Assembly: GCA_015039465.1 (NCBI GenBank)
Contig: MU130038.1
Location: forward strand, 1 to 60,804
Source: Phlegmacium glaucopus
Taxonomy: Eukaryota > Basidiomycota > Agaricomycetes > Agaricales > Cortinariaceae
Length of the DNA stretch: 60,804 nucleotides
Direction of reading: 5' to 3'
In this document: one piece after another, positions 13,149 to 24,328 of the stretch
Numbering within the stretch: the first letter of the stretch is position 1
How the letters are laid out: the number at the start of each line of letters is the position of its first letter
Program-made: the position numbers and the translations under genes
Notes under the pieces: generated by a model
Databases searched by the model: none
What the model saw: the letters and a program-made list of their open reading frames with translations, nothing else
What the model was told of the DNA's origin: nothing

Positions 13149-13538
13149 TGTGGGGTTTCTGGGTGCTGTGTGTGGTGGTTACAGGCTGTGGAACGAATCA
13201 CAAGGCCAAACAAACGTGACGGATTGATTACAAATGGTCACGTCGGTTTTTCTTATGCACAGCCTTACTCGTTACGATGATAATGAGAACCGGGAATGTG
13301 AAGGGTTCCTGGTCAATGAATGGTGTTGAAGATGATATTGTTGGGCAGTGCGAGCAGTCTCTAGGGAAGACAAAGGCCAGCCCCTTTTGTTATACTTATC
13401 TTTTTGTCCTTAATAACGAGTACAAGGCAAGGACAAGGACATATATCAAATATATATATTATAAACAATGTGCCACAATCGTATTCTCTGCTGGATAAAT
13501 CACTGGCAAGGAAAGAAAGTCCAAGTTATCAGATAGTA
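13149..13538. other. Short intergenic region upstream of UBC6
   Basis: This should contain the UBC6 promoter (minus strand). Its only ORFs are short and without recognisable features. Confidence 0.45.
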
Positions 13539-13985
13539 TCATCTCTGAGCGGTCCTCAAAAATTTTATGGAACCTCCAACGTCTTTCGTAACGAGATTCT
13601 CAACCAACATGCAAAGATCCTTTGCCACTGTGTCTTGGTCCCTTCCTGCATCAATACTTGCCCACCGAGCACCAATACCGTCGTCTCCCAAAATCTTCTC
13701 TTCACGCATGACTTCTCCGATCCGACGAAAAATCTCCCTCACTCCCCTTTGCATCTCTTGCTTTTCATTACGTTCTTCCCATAATTACCGCGCTCCTTCG
13801 GTTTCTCAGGAGGAAAACCATGAGATCAGGTGCAGGAAAACCAAACTCTGGACTTTTACACCATTCAAAGCAAAAGCCACTTACAGAGCTTAATTCCTAC
13901 TCCTTCGCTTGCATCCACCCATCTGGAAGGAAGATGTCTGTTGAAGGCATAAAGGCCATATGGATGACGTGGACCTGGGCCGAAG
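13539..13985 (-). pseudogene. Thymidylate kinase (dTMP kinase) C-terminal relic
   Basis: Thymidylate kinase phosphorylates dTMP to dTDP. On the minus strand the end of the enzyme is readable: ASEGVGIKLC, then after an apparent intron SPEFGFPAPDL (family SP-x-x-GLPAPDL), PEKPKERGNYG, EEREMQRG-like sequence, REIFRRIGEVMREE, ARWASIDAGRDQDTVAKDL and a terminal VGGSIKFL. These blocks sit in different frames. Several bases are missing after the LPAPDL block, and one base is missing at the NYG/EER junction near 13770. The N-terminal P-loop and the LID/DR(Y) region are not recognisable, although weak traces may reach about 14110. An essential gene cannot be lost, so a working copy should exist elsewhere in the genome. 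Identification rests on the order of C-terminal motifs. Confidence 0.6.
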
Positions 13986-15075
13986 TAGCCATCTTAAGGC
14001 AAGGAAAATTGCAGTGAGTGTGAGTCTCAAGGAACACTTCGACGGTATTCGTGCGATTTCTTCGTCTAATCTTTGGAGCTTCGGAACACCCGTTACGGCA
14101 ACGGCGGCATCCGTACCACCCGTGCTCGAGCCGTTTACACCCCAGAAGGCTTTCCAAAATCTCACTGTCCCAGCTGCAAATATTTGATCATTCGTCATAT
14201 GACAAAGAAGCTGAAGAAAAACATCGCCGACCTTCGGAATCGGTCACCCAAACTATAGATACACCATAATCACCATTGACCCACCCTGCGAGTATATTGC
14301 TTCTCAAGTTTCATTGCATGCCTAATCTGATGGAAATGATAAGGCTAATTATATTAATCTCTTTAAACTAAAATTTCACGCTTCAGTACTGGAGATGCGT
14401 CAAACGGCACCTTCAACAGAAGACGTTTGAGGCCTTGAGGATGCCAAGCAAGCAGCCCGTTGTGTTCGACCCGTGCGTCATTAGAAAATTCATCAATAAG
14501 CCGTCGCGTGGGTGCAAGTAAAAGGGCCATCGCACAATTTCCCCAGAGCGCAATGGTGCGCATGAACTTCGGAGATATGTTTTTCGATCTGTTTCCTATT
14601 TCGTTGAGCTGAGTAAGGACCTGACTGAAATCAGATTACCAAAAAATTGCTTGGTTGCCAAGACCCCCGACTCGGCTCGTCCGTCGACTGTAGATTCAGT
14701 TAGCAAAATCAATTTTTTTTTGCAGGGAAAGCGAACCTCTAATGGGATCCCAAATGAATGATTTTGGAGTACTTAAAAAGGTAAAGTCACATTCAAGCGA
14801 GAAATAGTTGCTCATACACTGACTCTACGATCGTGTAAGAGTCCACGCGATTCTTTGGTGGAGCAGACGGAAGGCTCAGGATTGATACCCTTGTCAGAAG
14901 GCTTACAACCTACAGAACTTTCCGTTTAAATTTGGCACCCTTAGCTATAGGACGTCCTCAATTACCACACCTGAAGACTTCTTAAATATGCAGCCGCTGC
15001 TCCTGGACGTCCCTCATCAGCACTCAGCATTAACTCCTCCTTGTTGATTTCAATATCGACTGCAAAGTCTGGTAG
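13986..15075. other. Intergenic; unassigned coding-like patch
   Basis: A minus-strand ORF (13890-14198) starts MTNDQIFAAG but shows no family motif. It may be a leftover of the thymidylate kinase relic or unrelated. A second minus ORF (14363-14563) is also unrecognised. The last 400 bases should hold the promoter of the MFS gene at 15076. Confidence 0.35.
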
Positions 15076-17219
15076 ATGGCCGAGCTCACTTCCTCACAAG
15101 CGTCTTCGATAGAAAGGACGCTTGAGAAAACTAGAGATTTATCCTCATCAAAACATGAACTACAGCTCGAGCGACAAGCAATTCGAATCCTTGACTTTAC
15201 AGTCATTCCCGTGATAACCCTGTTTTACCTCTTCGCTTTTTTGGTGTGTTCTATTTGACCACGAATACGATTTCTGCATCTAATTATCCTTCAGGACCGA
15301 TCCAACATCGGTGAAAAACACTCGATTGCCACAAGGCATTAGCGACTAAATAAAATCATTTGATTACAGGAAACGCCCGGGTTGCTGGCCTCCAAAGTGA
15401 TCTCCATTTGACTGATAAACAGTATCAGATCTGTATCACCGTCCTTTATGTGTACGTCGTCTCAAAAATGTCATACAGAAGTCTCAACAACACTCAAGGC
15501 CATATATCGTTGCCGAGCTCCCTTCCAACCTGCTTCTCAGAAAGATTGGTCCAAGGTTGCTTTTGCCGATGTTGCTCACCTTGTGGGGTCTCACGGCCAC
15601 ATTGCAAGGTCAGCGGCTCGTGGGGTTATATCTTGTGGTTTGGCTTCATTTTTTTGGTGATCCAGGATTTGTAACATCGTTCGGAGGTCTGGTAACTGTG
15701 AGGGCCTTTCTTGGCCTGATTGAAGGCCCGTTGACCCCAGCAATTGTCCTCTATCTGTCGAGTTTTTATACACGAAAGGAGTTGTCCCTCAGGCACGCGT
15801 CTGATTATGGCTGTGGTGTCGACAATGCTTACGTTGATAATCCAGAATCGCCTTGTTTCAATCAGCCGCTTCGGTATATATGGAATGCTGAGTCGGATTT
15901 TTTTTTTGGCACTGATGTTCACTACAGCTCGCGGGTGCTTTTTCTGGATTACTTGCTGCCGCAATCGAGAAAATGGATGGTATTGGCGGAAGGCCCGGAT
16001 GGGCCTGGATCTTCATCTTGGTATGTTCAAAATGTGTTGCGGTTTCCTGCAATTATGAATCACTTCCCTATAGGAAGGATTAATTTCGGTTCTCGTGGGC
16101 CTTCTTGGCTTCTTCATTGTACCTTCGACACCAAGGGAATGCAAGTTTTTAACGGAATTCCAGAAAGAGTGAGCCTCTCTAGTCCATGTATCACTTCCCT
16201 GCCCGTCTTAACGCTAGTGTCTTCAGACTCATCATGAGGCGTTTGGAAAAGGATCGACCATCCATCAAAATGGTTGATAGCTTCAGTCTCAAAGAAGTCG
16301 TGCGATCCGTCACTTCCCCTCACGTTATCATAGTCATGATCATTGCCTTCATGGGTGGAACGATGATTTACGGCCTCGCCTTGTTCCTCCCAAGCATTAT
16401 TAACGAGCTAGGATTCAGTCCTAGTAAAAGCCAACTATTAAGTGTTGGTCCATTTGCGGCTGGGTTCTTTGGTGACTATTTTGATAATGGCGATATATCT
16501 CGGGGCTTATTTGTTCCTCTAGTGATGTTAATTGCTGCATACTGGTCGGATCGCCACGAATCAAGAGGTATTGTGATGGCCATCGTCTCCGTGCTCGCTG
16601 TTGCCGGTTTTGCTCTTTATCTAAGTAACTCTCTGCTTCATTCTGACGTTCTTTTCCTCACATCACATGTTAATTAGCCACCGAACACAAATTCATGACA
16701 TATGGGTCGCTGTACTTGACGGTTCCAGGGGTTTTTGGAGCAGCCCCAATCCTTTCTGCTTGGGTGTCCAATAATTCAGAACCGTACTACCGACGTGCGA
16801 CAAGCCTCGCGTTATGCTTCATAATGTATAACGCAGTATGTTTCTCCGTTACAAATTGAATTATTTGCCCTTTATTCATTTTCTATACTTCAGGGCGGAA
16901 TTTTGAGTATCTGGAGTTTCACAACTAAGCAAGGATCAAAATTCAGGGGAACAGCAATCATGAATCTCATCTTGTAAGTGTCGTCCGCTCGCTTTTTCTG
17001 TTTTGCTAATCTACTTTGGGTAGCTCCGTTCTTGTAATCGTGGGCTGTTTCGCTAATATTGCATACTTGTCGTGGAGGAAAAAACTCAAGAAACTTCCTG
17101 GAGTACGTGGGAAGCTGCTTGAGAAACATGGAGAAAGTAGCAAAGAAGGTGACGATGGAGGGTTGAGCGCTTGGATGGAACTAGGAGATCAACACCCAGA
17201 TTTCGTATATACCCTATAA
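15076..17219 (+). CDS. MFS transporter, Dal5/ACS (allantoate permease-like) type, copy 1
   Basis: Predicted 12-helix plasma-membrane symporter of the anion:cation symporter branch (yeast DAL5, TNA1 and relatives carry allantoate, nicotinate and other organic anions). Exon 1 ends LDFTVIPVITLFYLFAFL. After splicing come DRSNIG-NARVAGLQ, AELPSNLLLRKIGPR, FLGLIEGPLTPAIVLYLSSF, the loop GIGGRPGWAW, FIVPSTPRECKFLTE, RLEKDRPS, LGFSPSKSQLLSVGPFAAGF, SDRHESRG and a cytoplasmic tail ending HPDFVYTL-stop. All blocks join in frame using about twelve short introns. One intron (15793-15845) would use a GC donor; its paralogue at 18562 has GT there. Tandem with the next gene and related to the relic at 7060. 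Appears functional; substrate unknown. Confidence 0.85.
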
Positions 17220-18561
17220 AATTTCCGCGAAACATGGCCTACAAGTTAGGTTGACTGCGAGGACTCACAAATGGAAACGGTTACATAGTTACATATTGAT
17301 GCATATAATAGGATGTTGTCTGAGCGCTCAGCATCACGCCCTCTCAAGTTTTACAAATATATATACAAGATTTAGCCCATGCGTTTCACCGCCACCTTTC
17401 TTTTGTTATCAATTTAGGAGCCACCCTTGCTTATTTGTGTAGTCGCATCGGTCCTCGTCTGTTCATACAAAGTCGTCGATCATCATCCTTGTATCCTTAC
17501 TTATCTCCCTTTTATTACCTTTGCTTATCCTCATATCACGCAATGAAGATGTTGTTGGAACTTGAGGGGCGATAAATTATAATACTCCATGAGCATTGCA
17601 AGTATATTTTATAAATACACAGTAATTCCAAAGTAATTCAGGTATCAACCCGGATAACCACAAAGGGAAACAACCTGAGTCCAGCTGCTCGCCATTCAAT
17701 CACCATTAGTAATACGGAATACCACGGATAAACCTTGAAGAGCTTGAATGTTTTACTATTGTAACGATGCAACGCCTATACGACTCCCAGCGTTCCGGCC
17801 CGTAGTACCCCAGGAGATTGAGATGTATATTAAAGTTGCGGCAGGTTTCATTGCTCTTGGTATCGCCGGTTGCAGGATGTGTCGCTTTCCTTTATCAGGT
17901 ACATAGCTCCCGATACTTCCGGAAGTTGGCGCCCAGCCACTGGATTAGGCCGATACTTGTACCAAAACCGCTCCATTGAACTTTGAAGGTTGTTTGTACA
18001 TGGTAAAGCACGCACAAACAACGTTTTATACTTAGATTCGATTTGCACATGGTGTTGTTGCAGTATAAGGAACTCAGTACTCAAGTACTCAGCGCTCAGC
18101 GCTTAAGCCCCGACGGTACGTACGCGTACCTGTACAATGTTAACGTATAATCGTACTTATACGGTTACGCTGTGTGCAGTGGATATTCATATAGAATGAA
18201 TCAGACTGTTGAGCGTGACGATGACTACCGAGCGCGGACTCCGAGCCCCTACAATGTTCTTCGGCAGATATGCGGATGGATCGAAGCTAGTTTGGGCCAG
18301 GAGTGCATACGACGCTTCTTTTGACCAAATTTTGCCTCCCAAGTTGCGCTATATGTCATATTGCTTACGGCAATGATACAGGTCGGGCTTACACCGTTAC
18401 AGTTATCGTCTTATCTTCAAACAAACGAAAGGGTGCATTGTCAACTATACGTTACGTTACTTTTGAAAGGCTTAGTATATAATCAAGCGATCTTCGACAG
18501 TCTTTACCCCTTCGCCTTCTCTCATTCCAAGATCGGCTATAATAACTTGAATTTTTGTTCG
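17220..18561. other. Intergenic between the tandem MFS genes
   Basis: No gene recognised on either strand. The region around 18080-18175 is rich in short palindromic GTAC and AGCGCT motifs. The stretch just upstream of 18562 should be the promoter of the second copy. Confidence 0.45.
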
Positions 18562-20743
18562 ATGGCCCAACCCACCTCATCACAAACATCTTCGACGCCA
18601 GAACCGCCTCTGAAGACCACAAATCTATCCTCAGAACATGAATTACAGCTCGAGCGACAAGCCGTTCGAAAGCTGGACTACATCATCTTACCCATGATGA
18701 CCATGTTCTATTTCCTCTTGTATTTGGTATTGCTTCTCTTTTGACCCCGTGCATGATCACTTTCGTTTCTGATTTTAGCCTTCAGGATCGAACCAATATT
18801 GGTGAAAGAAATAGGTCTGCTTCGAGGTATAAATGAATGACTAAAATTCTTTGATTGCAGGAAACGCTCGCGTTGCTGGCCTCCAAAAGGACCTCCATTT
18901 GACTGATGAACAATATCAGATCTGTCTCTCCGTCTTTTACGTGTACGTCGTCCCCTAGATTGTCGTGCAAAAATCTCAACAATGCTCTAGGCCATATATC
19001 GCTGCAGAACTCCCTTCCAACCTCCTTCTCAAAAGGGTCGGTCCAAGGTTGCTCATGCCGTCATTGCTTGCTATGTGGGGTACCATAGTAACATTGCAAG
19101 GTCAGTAGTTCGAGAAGTTATGTCTTGTGATTTCACGTCCATGCCCCCTTGCTACAGGGCTCGTAACCTCATTCGGGGGTTTACTCACTGTGAGGGTGTT
19201 TCTTGGTCTGGTAGAAGGTCCGATGTTCCCAGGAATCCTCCTCTATCTCTCTGGTTTTTATACACGAAAGGAATTGTCCCTCAGGTACGTGTTTAATGAT
19301 TGTCTTTCTGGCGTCGACAAACCTTCTATTGATCATCTAGAATCGCCTTATTTTACTCGGCAGCTTCGGTGCGTTAAAAGTTGCGAGTCAGAACGTTTTT
19401 GACAATCAAGTCCACCCCAGCTCTCTGGCGCCTTTTCTGGGTTACTTGCTGCTGCAATCGTGAAAATGAATGGTATCGGCGGAAGACCAGGATGGTCCTG
19501 GATCTTGATTCTCGTACGCTTTGGAACGTTCTTCAATTGGCTGCAATCCTCAATCACTTCCATATAGGAAGGATTGTTTTCGGTCGTGATTGGTCTTATT
19601 GCTTTTTTCGTTGTGCCTTCCACACCACGCGATTCCAAGTTTTTGACTGAGCATCAAAAAGAGTGAGCTCCTCTAGTTTATATATCCTTTCCCTGCACGT
19701 TTAAACTCTACTATCATTAGTATCATCATGAATCGTTTAGAAAGGGATCGGCCTTCTATGAAACAAATTCATATTTTCAGTCTCAAAGAAGTCCTTCGAT
19801 CCCTCACTTCCCCTCACGTCATCATGGTCTTCATCATGTTCTTCTTCGCCGGAGCGATGCTTTTAGGCCTCGCCTTTTTCCTTCCATCCATTGTTCTCCA
19901 ACTAGGATTCAGTCCTGAGAAAACTCAATTACTCAGTGTTGGCCCATTTGCTACCGGGTTCTTTGGTCAGCCCTTTTCAAATGGCGATATAGAAGTACCT
20001 CCAGGCTTATTTCGCCGCTCATTCCATAGTGACTATCGCGTCTGCATTTTGGTCGGACCGCTACAAAACAAGAGGTATTCCGGCAGCCCTCATCTCCGTG
20101 CTCGCCGTTGCTGGTTACGCTCTTTATCTGAGTAAGATGTTGTGTGCTTGATCTAGATATTCCCGTCCTGATGCCACGTGTTAATTAGGCGCCGAAAACA
20201 AATACACGTCATACGGGGCGTTGTACTTGATGGTTCCAGGTGTATATGCACCAATCCCAGTCCTTGCTGCTTGGATGGCTAATAATTCGGAACCACATTA
20301 CCGGCGCGCGACGAGCGTGGCGTTAGGCATTATGGCGGCTAACTCAGTTGTGTTTCTTCGTTACCTACATTATTTTCCCCCTTTATTCATTTCCTATGTT
20401 TCAGGGCGGCATTTTGAGTACATGGATTTACCCCTCAAAGGAAGGACCAAAGTACAGGAAAGCAACAACTACGAATCTCGTTTTGTAAGTTTCTGCTTGG
20501 TTTCTCAATTCTTCTCTATATCCTTTTTTCTAATCCACTTTCGGTAGCTCCATCCTTATAATTGTGGGTTGTCTCCTCAATATGGCGTACTTGTCATGGA
20601 GGAACAAAGTCAAGAAACGTCCTGGAGTACGTGCGAAGCTCCTCGAGAAGTATTCTGCAGGTGACAAAGAAGGCGACGATGGATCATTGGAGGCTTGGAT
20701 GGATTTAGGAGATCGATATCCTGATTTTGTATATACTCTTTGA
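18562..20743 (+). CDS. MFS transporter, Dal5/ACS (allantoate permease-like) type, copy 2
   Basis: Close paralogue of the gene at 15076 with the same intron positions. Start chosen at the ATG at 18562 (MAQPTSSQTSSTPEPP), which aligns with the start of copy 1; the upstream in-frame ATG at 18361 would add 67 unrelated residues. Blocks after splicing: LERQAVRKLDY, NARVAGLQKDLHLTDEQYQI, AELPSNLLLKRVGPR, FLGLVEGPMFPGILLYLSGF, RIALFYSAAS, GIGGRPGWSWILIL, VVPSTPRDSKFLTE, LERDRPSMKQ, LGFSPEKTQLLSVGPFATGF, SDRYKTRGIP, AWMANNSEPHYRRATS and a tail ending YPDFVYTL-stop. All introns look like GT-AG, including a roughly 60-base intron beginning near 19965 that copy 1 also has. Appears intact. Substrate is not determined by sequence. 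Confidence 0.87.
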
Positions 20744-20912
20744 GTTTTCCATGAAACCTGGTTCACACAAGAGATTGACTATGAGAGTACTCGCAAATGA
20801 AAATGTCATTGGATTCTGATTCATAGTGTTGTGCAGGCTCAGGCTTGGCCCTAAAAGGCCTGGCCCAACCCGTGACACTGCTGCATCAGGTGGTGTTTTC
20901 CTGGGAGAAACT

Positions 20913-21640
20913 TATTTTACCCTTCCAAAGGTTTTTTCTCACAAAAACATACGAAATGTTTCTGAAGGAAACATCCTAGAAACACATGACATGTTTCTCA
21001 TGTGTTTCCCATAGATAAATCTTCTTTTTTTTTTTTCAAGGTGTATCTTTCATAAACAGGCAAGAAACACATATTGTGCTCTTTGCCTGTTTCAAAAAGA
21101 AATATGTTACCTTTTCTTTTCTGTGTTCCTAAAGAATACTGTTCTTGTGTTACTATGCACATTTCTTATAAATAAAATATCCTTTTATCTCATAGATGCA
21201 TCCCTTGGAAATATGCTAAGTGTCTCCTTAAGAAAGATATGATAAAAAACATTTTTTGTTCCCATCTGAAAATCCCAAAAGAAACACCTTGCTCATCAAC
21301 AATGTGTGTTCCTTTGGGTTTTCCAATGGAACCATAAAATATTGTTTTTAACATAATTTTCTTAAAGAGACATTTAACATGTTTCTAAGGAATGTATTTA
21401 TGGGATAAAATAAAATTTTATAAGAAGTACGAATAGTAACACAACAGTACTCTTTAGATTAGAAGCACAGAAAAGAAAAAGGCAACATATTTCTTATTTA
21501 TGAAAGGTACACCTTGATAAAAACAGAGATTTATCTATGAGAAACACATGAGAAACAACACATGACATGTTTCTAGGATTTTTCTTTGCTAAAATTTTCT
21601 TATGTTTTTGTGAGAAAACCCCTTTGGAAATGAGAAAATA
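20913..21640. repeat. Large foldback (MITE-like) element
   Basis: The sequence is almost one long imperfect palindrome centred near 21290. Starting TATTTTACCCTTCCAAAGG at 20913, the left arm is matched in reverse at the right end (CCTTTGGAAATGAGAAAATA, ending at 21640). Matches continue inward: AGATTTATCTATGAGAAACACATG type sequence around 21000 and 21525, the CACAGAAAAGAAAA region, and an inner pair around 21245-21290 versus 21300-21345. There is no coding capacity. A TA dinucleotide at each border could be a target duplication, as for Tc1/mariner-type MITEs, but that is weak evidence. Confidence 0.75.
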
Positions 21641-22271
21641 TGTCTAAAAATAAGTGTTATGATACTCATACATGCAACATATGCACTCTCTTCATTTCCT
21701 TTTCTTTATCACACATGCATACTACATGCATTATTCATTGTTTCACTTACACATGTTTACCTTCCTCTTTTCATACACGCATTTCACATGTGTTCTATGC
21801 ATGTCTACCACATGCCTTTCATTTACCATTTCTGTGTATAAACCACTACCTCTTGTAACATATTCTGTTACAACTTCAAACAATTCAGATGACTCTGATC
21901 ATAGACAGTCATATAAAGATCTGTTTGTTGGTTCAATGAGCTCAAAAGAATACCAAGAGATTGTCTTGAGGAATTGTCTTAAGAGTTTGAGGAGGGTCAA
22001 GGTAGAAAAGTATGTATGATTCTCAAGAACTAGCTAGAGAATACAGTTGGTGTAAATATGGTATTTATACTAAATGGATGAGTTGTGCATAGGTATGAGT
22101 TGTCTGCATGAAAAGAGTGAGTCATAGATAAAAATAGAACTGACTCATGCAATGATGAAAAAGGTATATGAAAAGAGAATGTAGAACATGTGTTGGTGAA
22201 ACAATCTTGTGTTTGGTGGAGTTAAAGAAAAGAAAAATAAAGTTCCAGTACCTAGTCCCTAATAGACAATC
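21641..22271. other. AT-rich spacer with ACATGCAT-like repeats
   Basis: Positions 21660-21840 contain many copies of CACATGCAT/ACATGC spaced irregularly; ORFs there are a by-product of the repeat. Positions 21870-22020 could be part of a lost coding region, but no family is recognisable. No gene called. Confidence 0.4.
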
Positions 22272-22789
22272 TGTTAGGGGACACCCGGTTTTCGACTGAA
22301 GCACTGACTCCCAATTGGGCCCAAACCCAACTCCACTCCCAACTTTGAACCAACTCCCGAATCTACTCCTGAATCTACACCTGACCGTGACTCGGTACAT
22401 TCCACCTCACTGATGAAACTGACCTGGACCTGAACTGACCAATTCAACCCCCAAATATCAATTGGTCCCAGTCCAACTCCCAAATCTCAATCAGTCCTGG
22501 TCCAACTCCTGAATCTCAATTGGTCTAACTCCCGATCCAATTTCAACTTCTCATTTTAGTATTTTATTTATTTTTACATGACACCATTTTTATAATCTTT
22601 ATTATTGTATCATTTCTTTATTTATTTATATATCTCTGTTATGTCCATATTAGTATCCTAGTAGGGATCTTTGTCCTTTCCTCTTTGGATCCCCTGCTAG
22701 GTGAGTTGATGTAACATGTTTACTTATAATATTATTAACTTTGGATCCCCTGCTAGTCTGACTAAGTCAGTACTGCAGTTGCCCTAACA
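22272..22789 (+). repeat. Solo LTR, family E (copy 1)
   Basis: Starts TGTTAGGGGACACCC and ends GTTGCCCTAACA, so it has TG...CA ends with inverted TGTTAGGG/CCCTAACA. It shares its 3' half (CCTGCTAGGTGAGTT, GCTAG...TGACTAAGTCAG) with copies at 45153-45607 and, reversed, 46944-47205. Flanks here are CAATC and CCGGT, so there is no matching target duplication. It abuts the Walker A region of the helicase relic, so sequence upstream of the helicase was probably lost by recombination or deletion. Confidence 0.7.
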
Positions 22790-23083
22790 CCGGTGGCACA
22801 GGAAAAATGTACATTATCAAGGCACTCCAAAAGGTCATGATGTTCTATGGCTGTGAACATAAAATTTGGTTTCTGGCACCTACAGGTTCTGCCGCAAGCT
22901 TGGTCAATGGAATGACAGTCCACAAAGGTTTGGGAATCAAGATAGTGAAATTGGATGGAAGAGGAAAATGAAATTGAGCGATGGGAGAGAGCAAGGAAGA
23001 TTATACCATACTTGTGAGCATAAAAAACAAGACCCAGCTTCGAGATGAATGGTGGAATGTAGATATTCTGCTTCTTGGTGGGG

Positions 23084-23967
23084 TGTTACATTCTGTTATA
23101 CGTGACTCCAGTCCAGCTCCATTGGAGTTGTCTCCAGTACTCCATACTCTGTTCCAGTACCTTCCCTTGTATCCGGATCTACTCTTCCTTCATCCAACTC
23201 CGAGACTTCTCCGTATCATTCTGGCTCTTCCAATGATACTCCAAACCTGTTAGGGCAATAAGAGAACCCAGGAACCAAGTTTAATACAAAGGTGGTTATC
23301 TTCAATAACCACCTTTCATCTATATAAATTTGACTATATATGGCTAGGACATAATGGAAGGTAGGACGAGGTAAAACTAAATATAAAATGACACCTGTTG
23401 CGATGTCATCGGCGAAGGGACAACTACTACAACGATAGAGAGGCAAACACAAGGAGTAGGATAAGGGATGCGGTATGGGACACGATCATAGAGTGAGTGA
23501 AGGTGACAACATACTAAGCAAGCATAGAGGCGGACACAATAGGTGTCCCCTAACAAAACCCATTACCACATCTTTGCCATAACAACTATTTCTTTGTTAT
23601 CCCTTTCCCATTATCAGTCAGCACACCTGCTATGGATTATTCACCCAAGAATGCAGGACTTTCTGGGAGCAGAATGCAGCACTTTATATTTATCTTTTAT
23701 ATTTTGGTTGCTATTCCTTTTATTATTTAAGTACTCAAAACTTGTATGTATTCCTCAGTTTGAATATCAACTTAGCCCCCTCCTCCTATTCTTCCTCTAA
23801 GTTCCTGCAACTTCCAGTTCCACTATTCCGTTCTTACTCTGAAATTAGGACACAAAGGTTTAGGGTAGCACAGCATATACACTGAGGCTGAAGTTCTTAT
23901 CCGTTCCATGGTTCTGTTCCAATCAAACTCCATCTGATACTCTGGAATAGAGTTCTCAAACTTAACA
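23084..23967 (+). repeat. Solo LTR, family C (copy 1), inserted in the helicase relic and itself interrupted
   Basis: Starts TGTTACATTCTGTTATACG and ends GAAC-like CTTAACA; about 576 bases once the nested LTR at 23248-23555 is removed. Flanks TGGGG (23079-23083) and TGAGG (23968-23972) are a 5-bp target duplication with one change. Removing it joins helicase codons for NVDILLL to SLLSAQLL. Related copies lie at 44477-45051 (same strand), 47206-47774 and 51086-51670 (reversed). It includes the CTCCATTGGAGTTGTCTCC palindrome near its start. Confidence 0.85.
23248..23555 (-). repeat. Solo LTR, family B (copy 1), nested inside family C
   Basis: 308 bases with TGTTAGGGCAATAAG at one end and GGTGTCCCCTAACA at the other, flanked on both sides by AAACC (23243-23247 and 23556-23560). 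The uninterrupted family C copy at 44477 reads CTCCAAACCCATTACC at this site, so the empty site is visible in the same window. Reverse-complemented, it matches copies at 24019-24328 and 46216-46544. It contains a GGTGGTTATC...AACCACC hairpin (23302-23330). Confidence 0.9.
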
Positions 23968-24018
23968 TGAGGCCTCTCTTCTAAGTGCACAGCTCCTATG
24001 TGAAATTGATCATGCCTT

Positions 24019-24328
24019 TGTTAGGGCATACTCATTGTATCTGCCCCTAGGTACACTTAGCACTCATTATTACTTTCACTTACTCTACAATCATATTACA
24101 TGCCGCGTTCCCCATCCTACCCTCTATGGACATCCCTTTATCGTTGTAGTAGTTGACCCTTCACTGATGATATTGTACAAGATGTCAGTTCTATTCTTGG
24201 TATCTACCTCACCCTACCTTCTATTATATACTAGCCATATTTAGTCATATTAGCTCCCATGCTTGTAGTATATAGGCGTAACCACCTTAGAATTCAACTT
24301 GATTCACGGGCTCTACATTGCTCTAACA
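24019..24328 (+). repeat. Solo LTR, family B (copy 2), inserted in the helicase relic
   Basis: 310 bases from TGTTAGGGCATACTC to GCTCTAACA, flanked by GCCTT on both sides (24014-24018 and 24329-24333). The helicase frame reads ...CEIDHA up to the left flank and continues LQYVKECP after the right flank, so removing one flank plus the LTR restores the reading frame. Orientation is opposite to copy 1. Confidence 0.9.

Noticed and set aside
18361..18561. ATG at 18361 as the start of the second Dal5-type MFS gene
   Set aside because: In frame, but the extra 67 residues have no match in the paralogue, whose start aligns with 18562.
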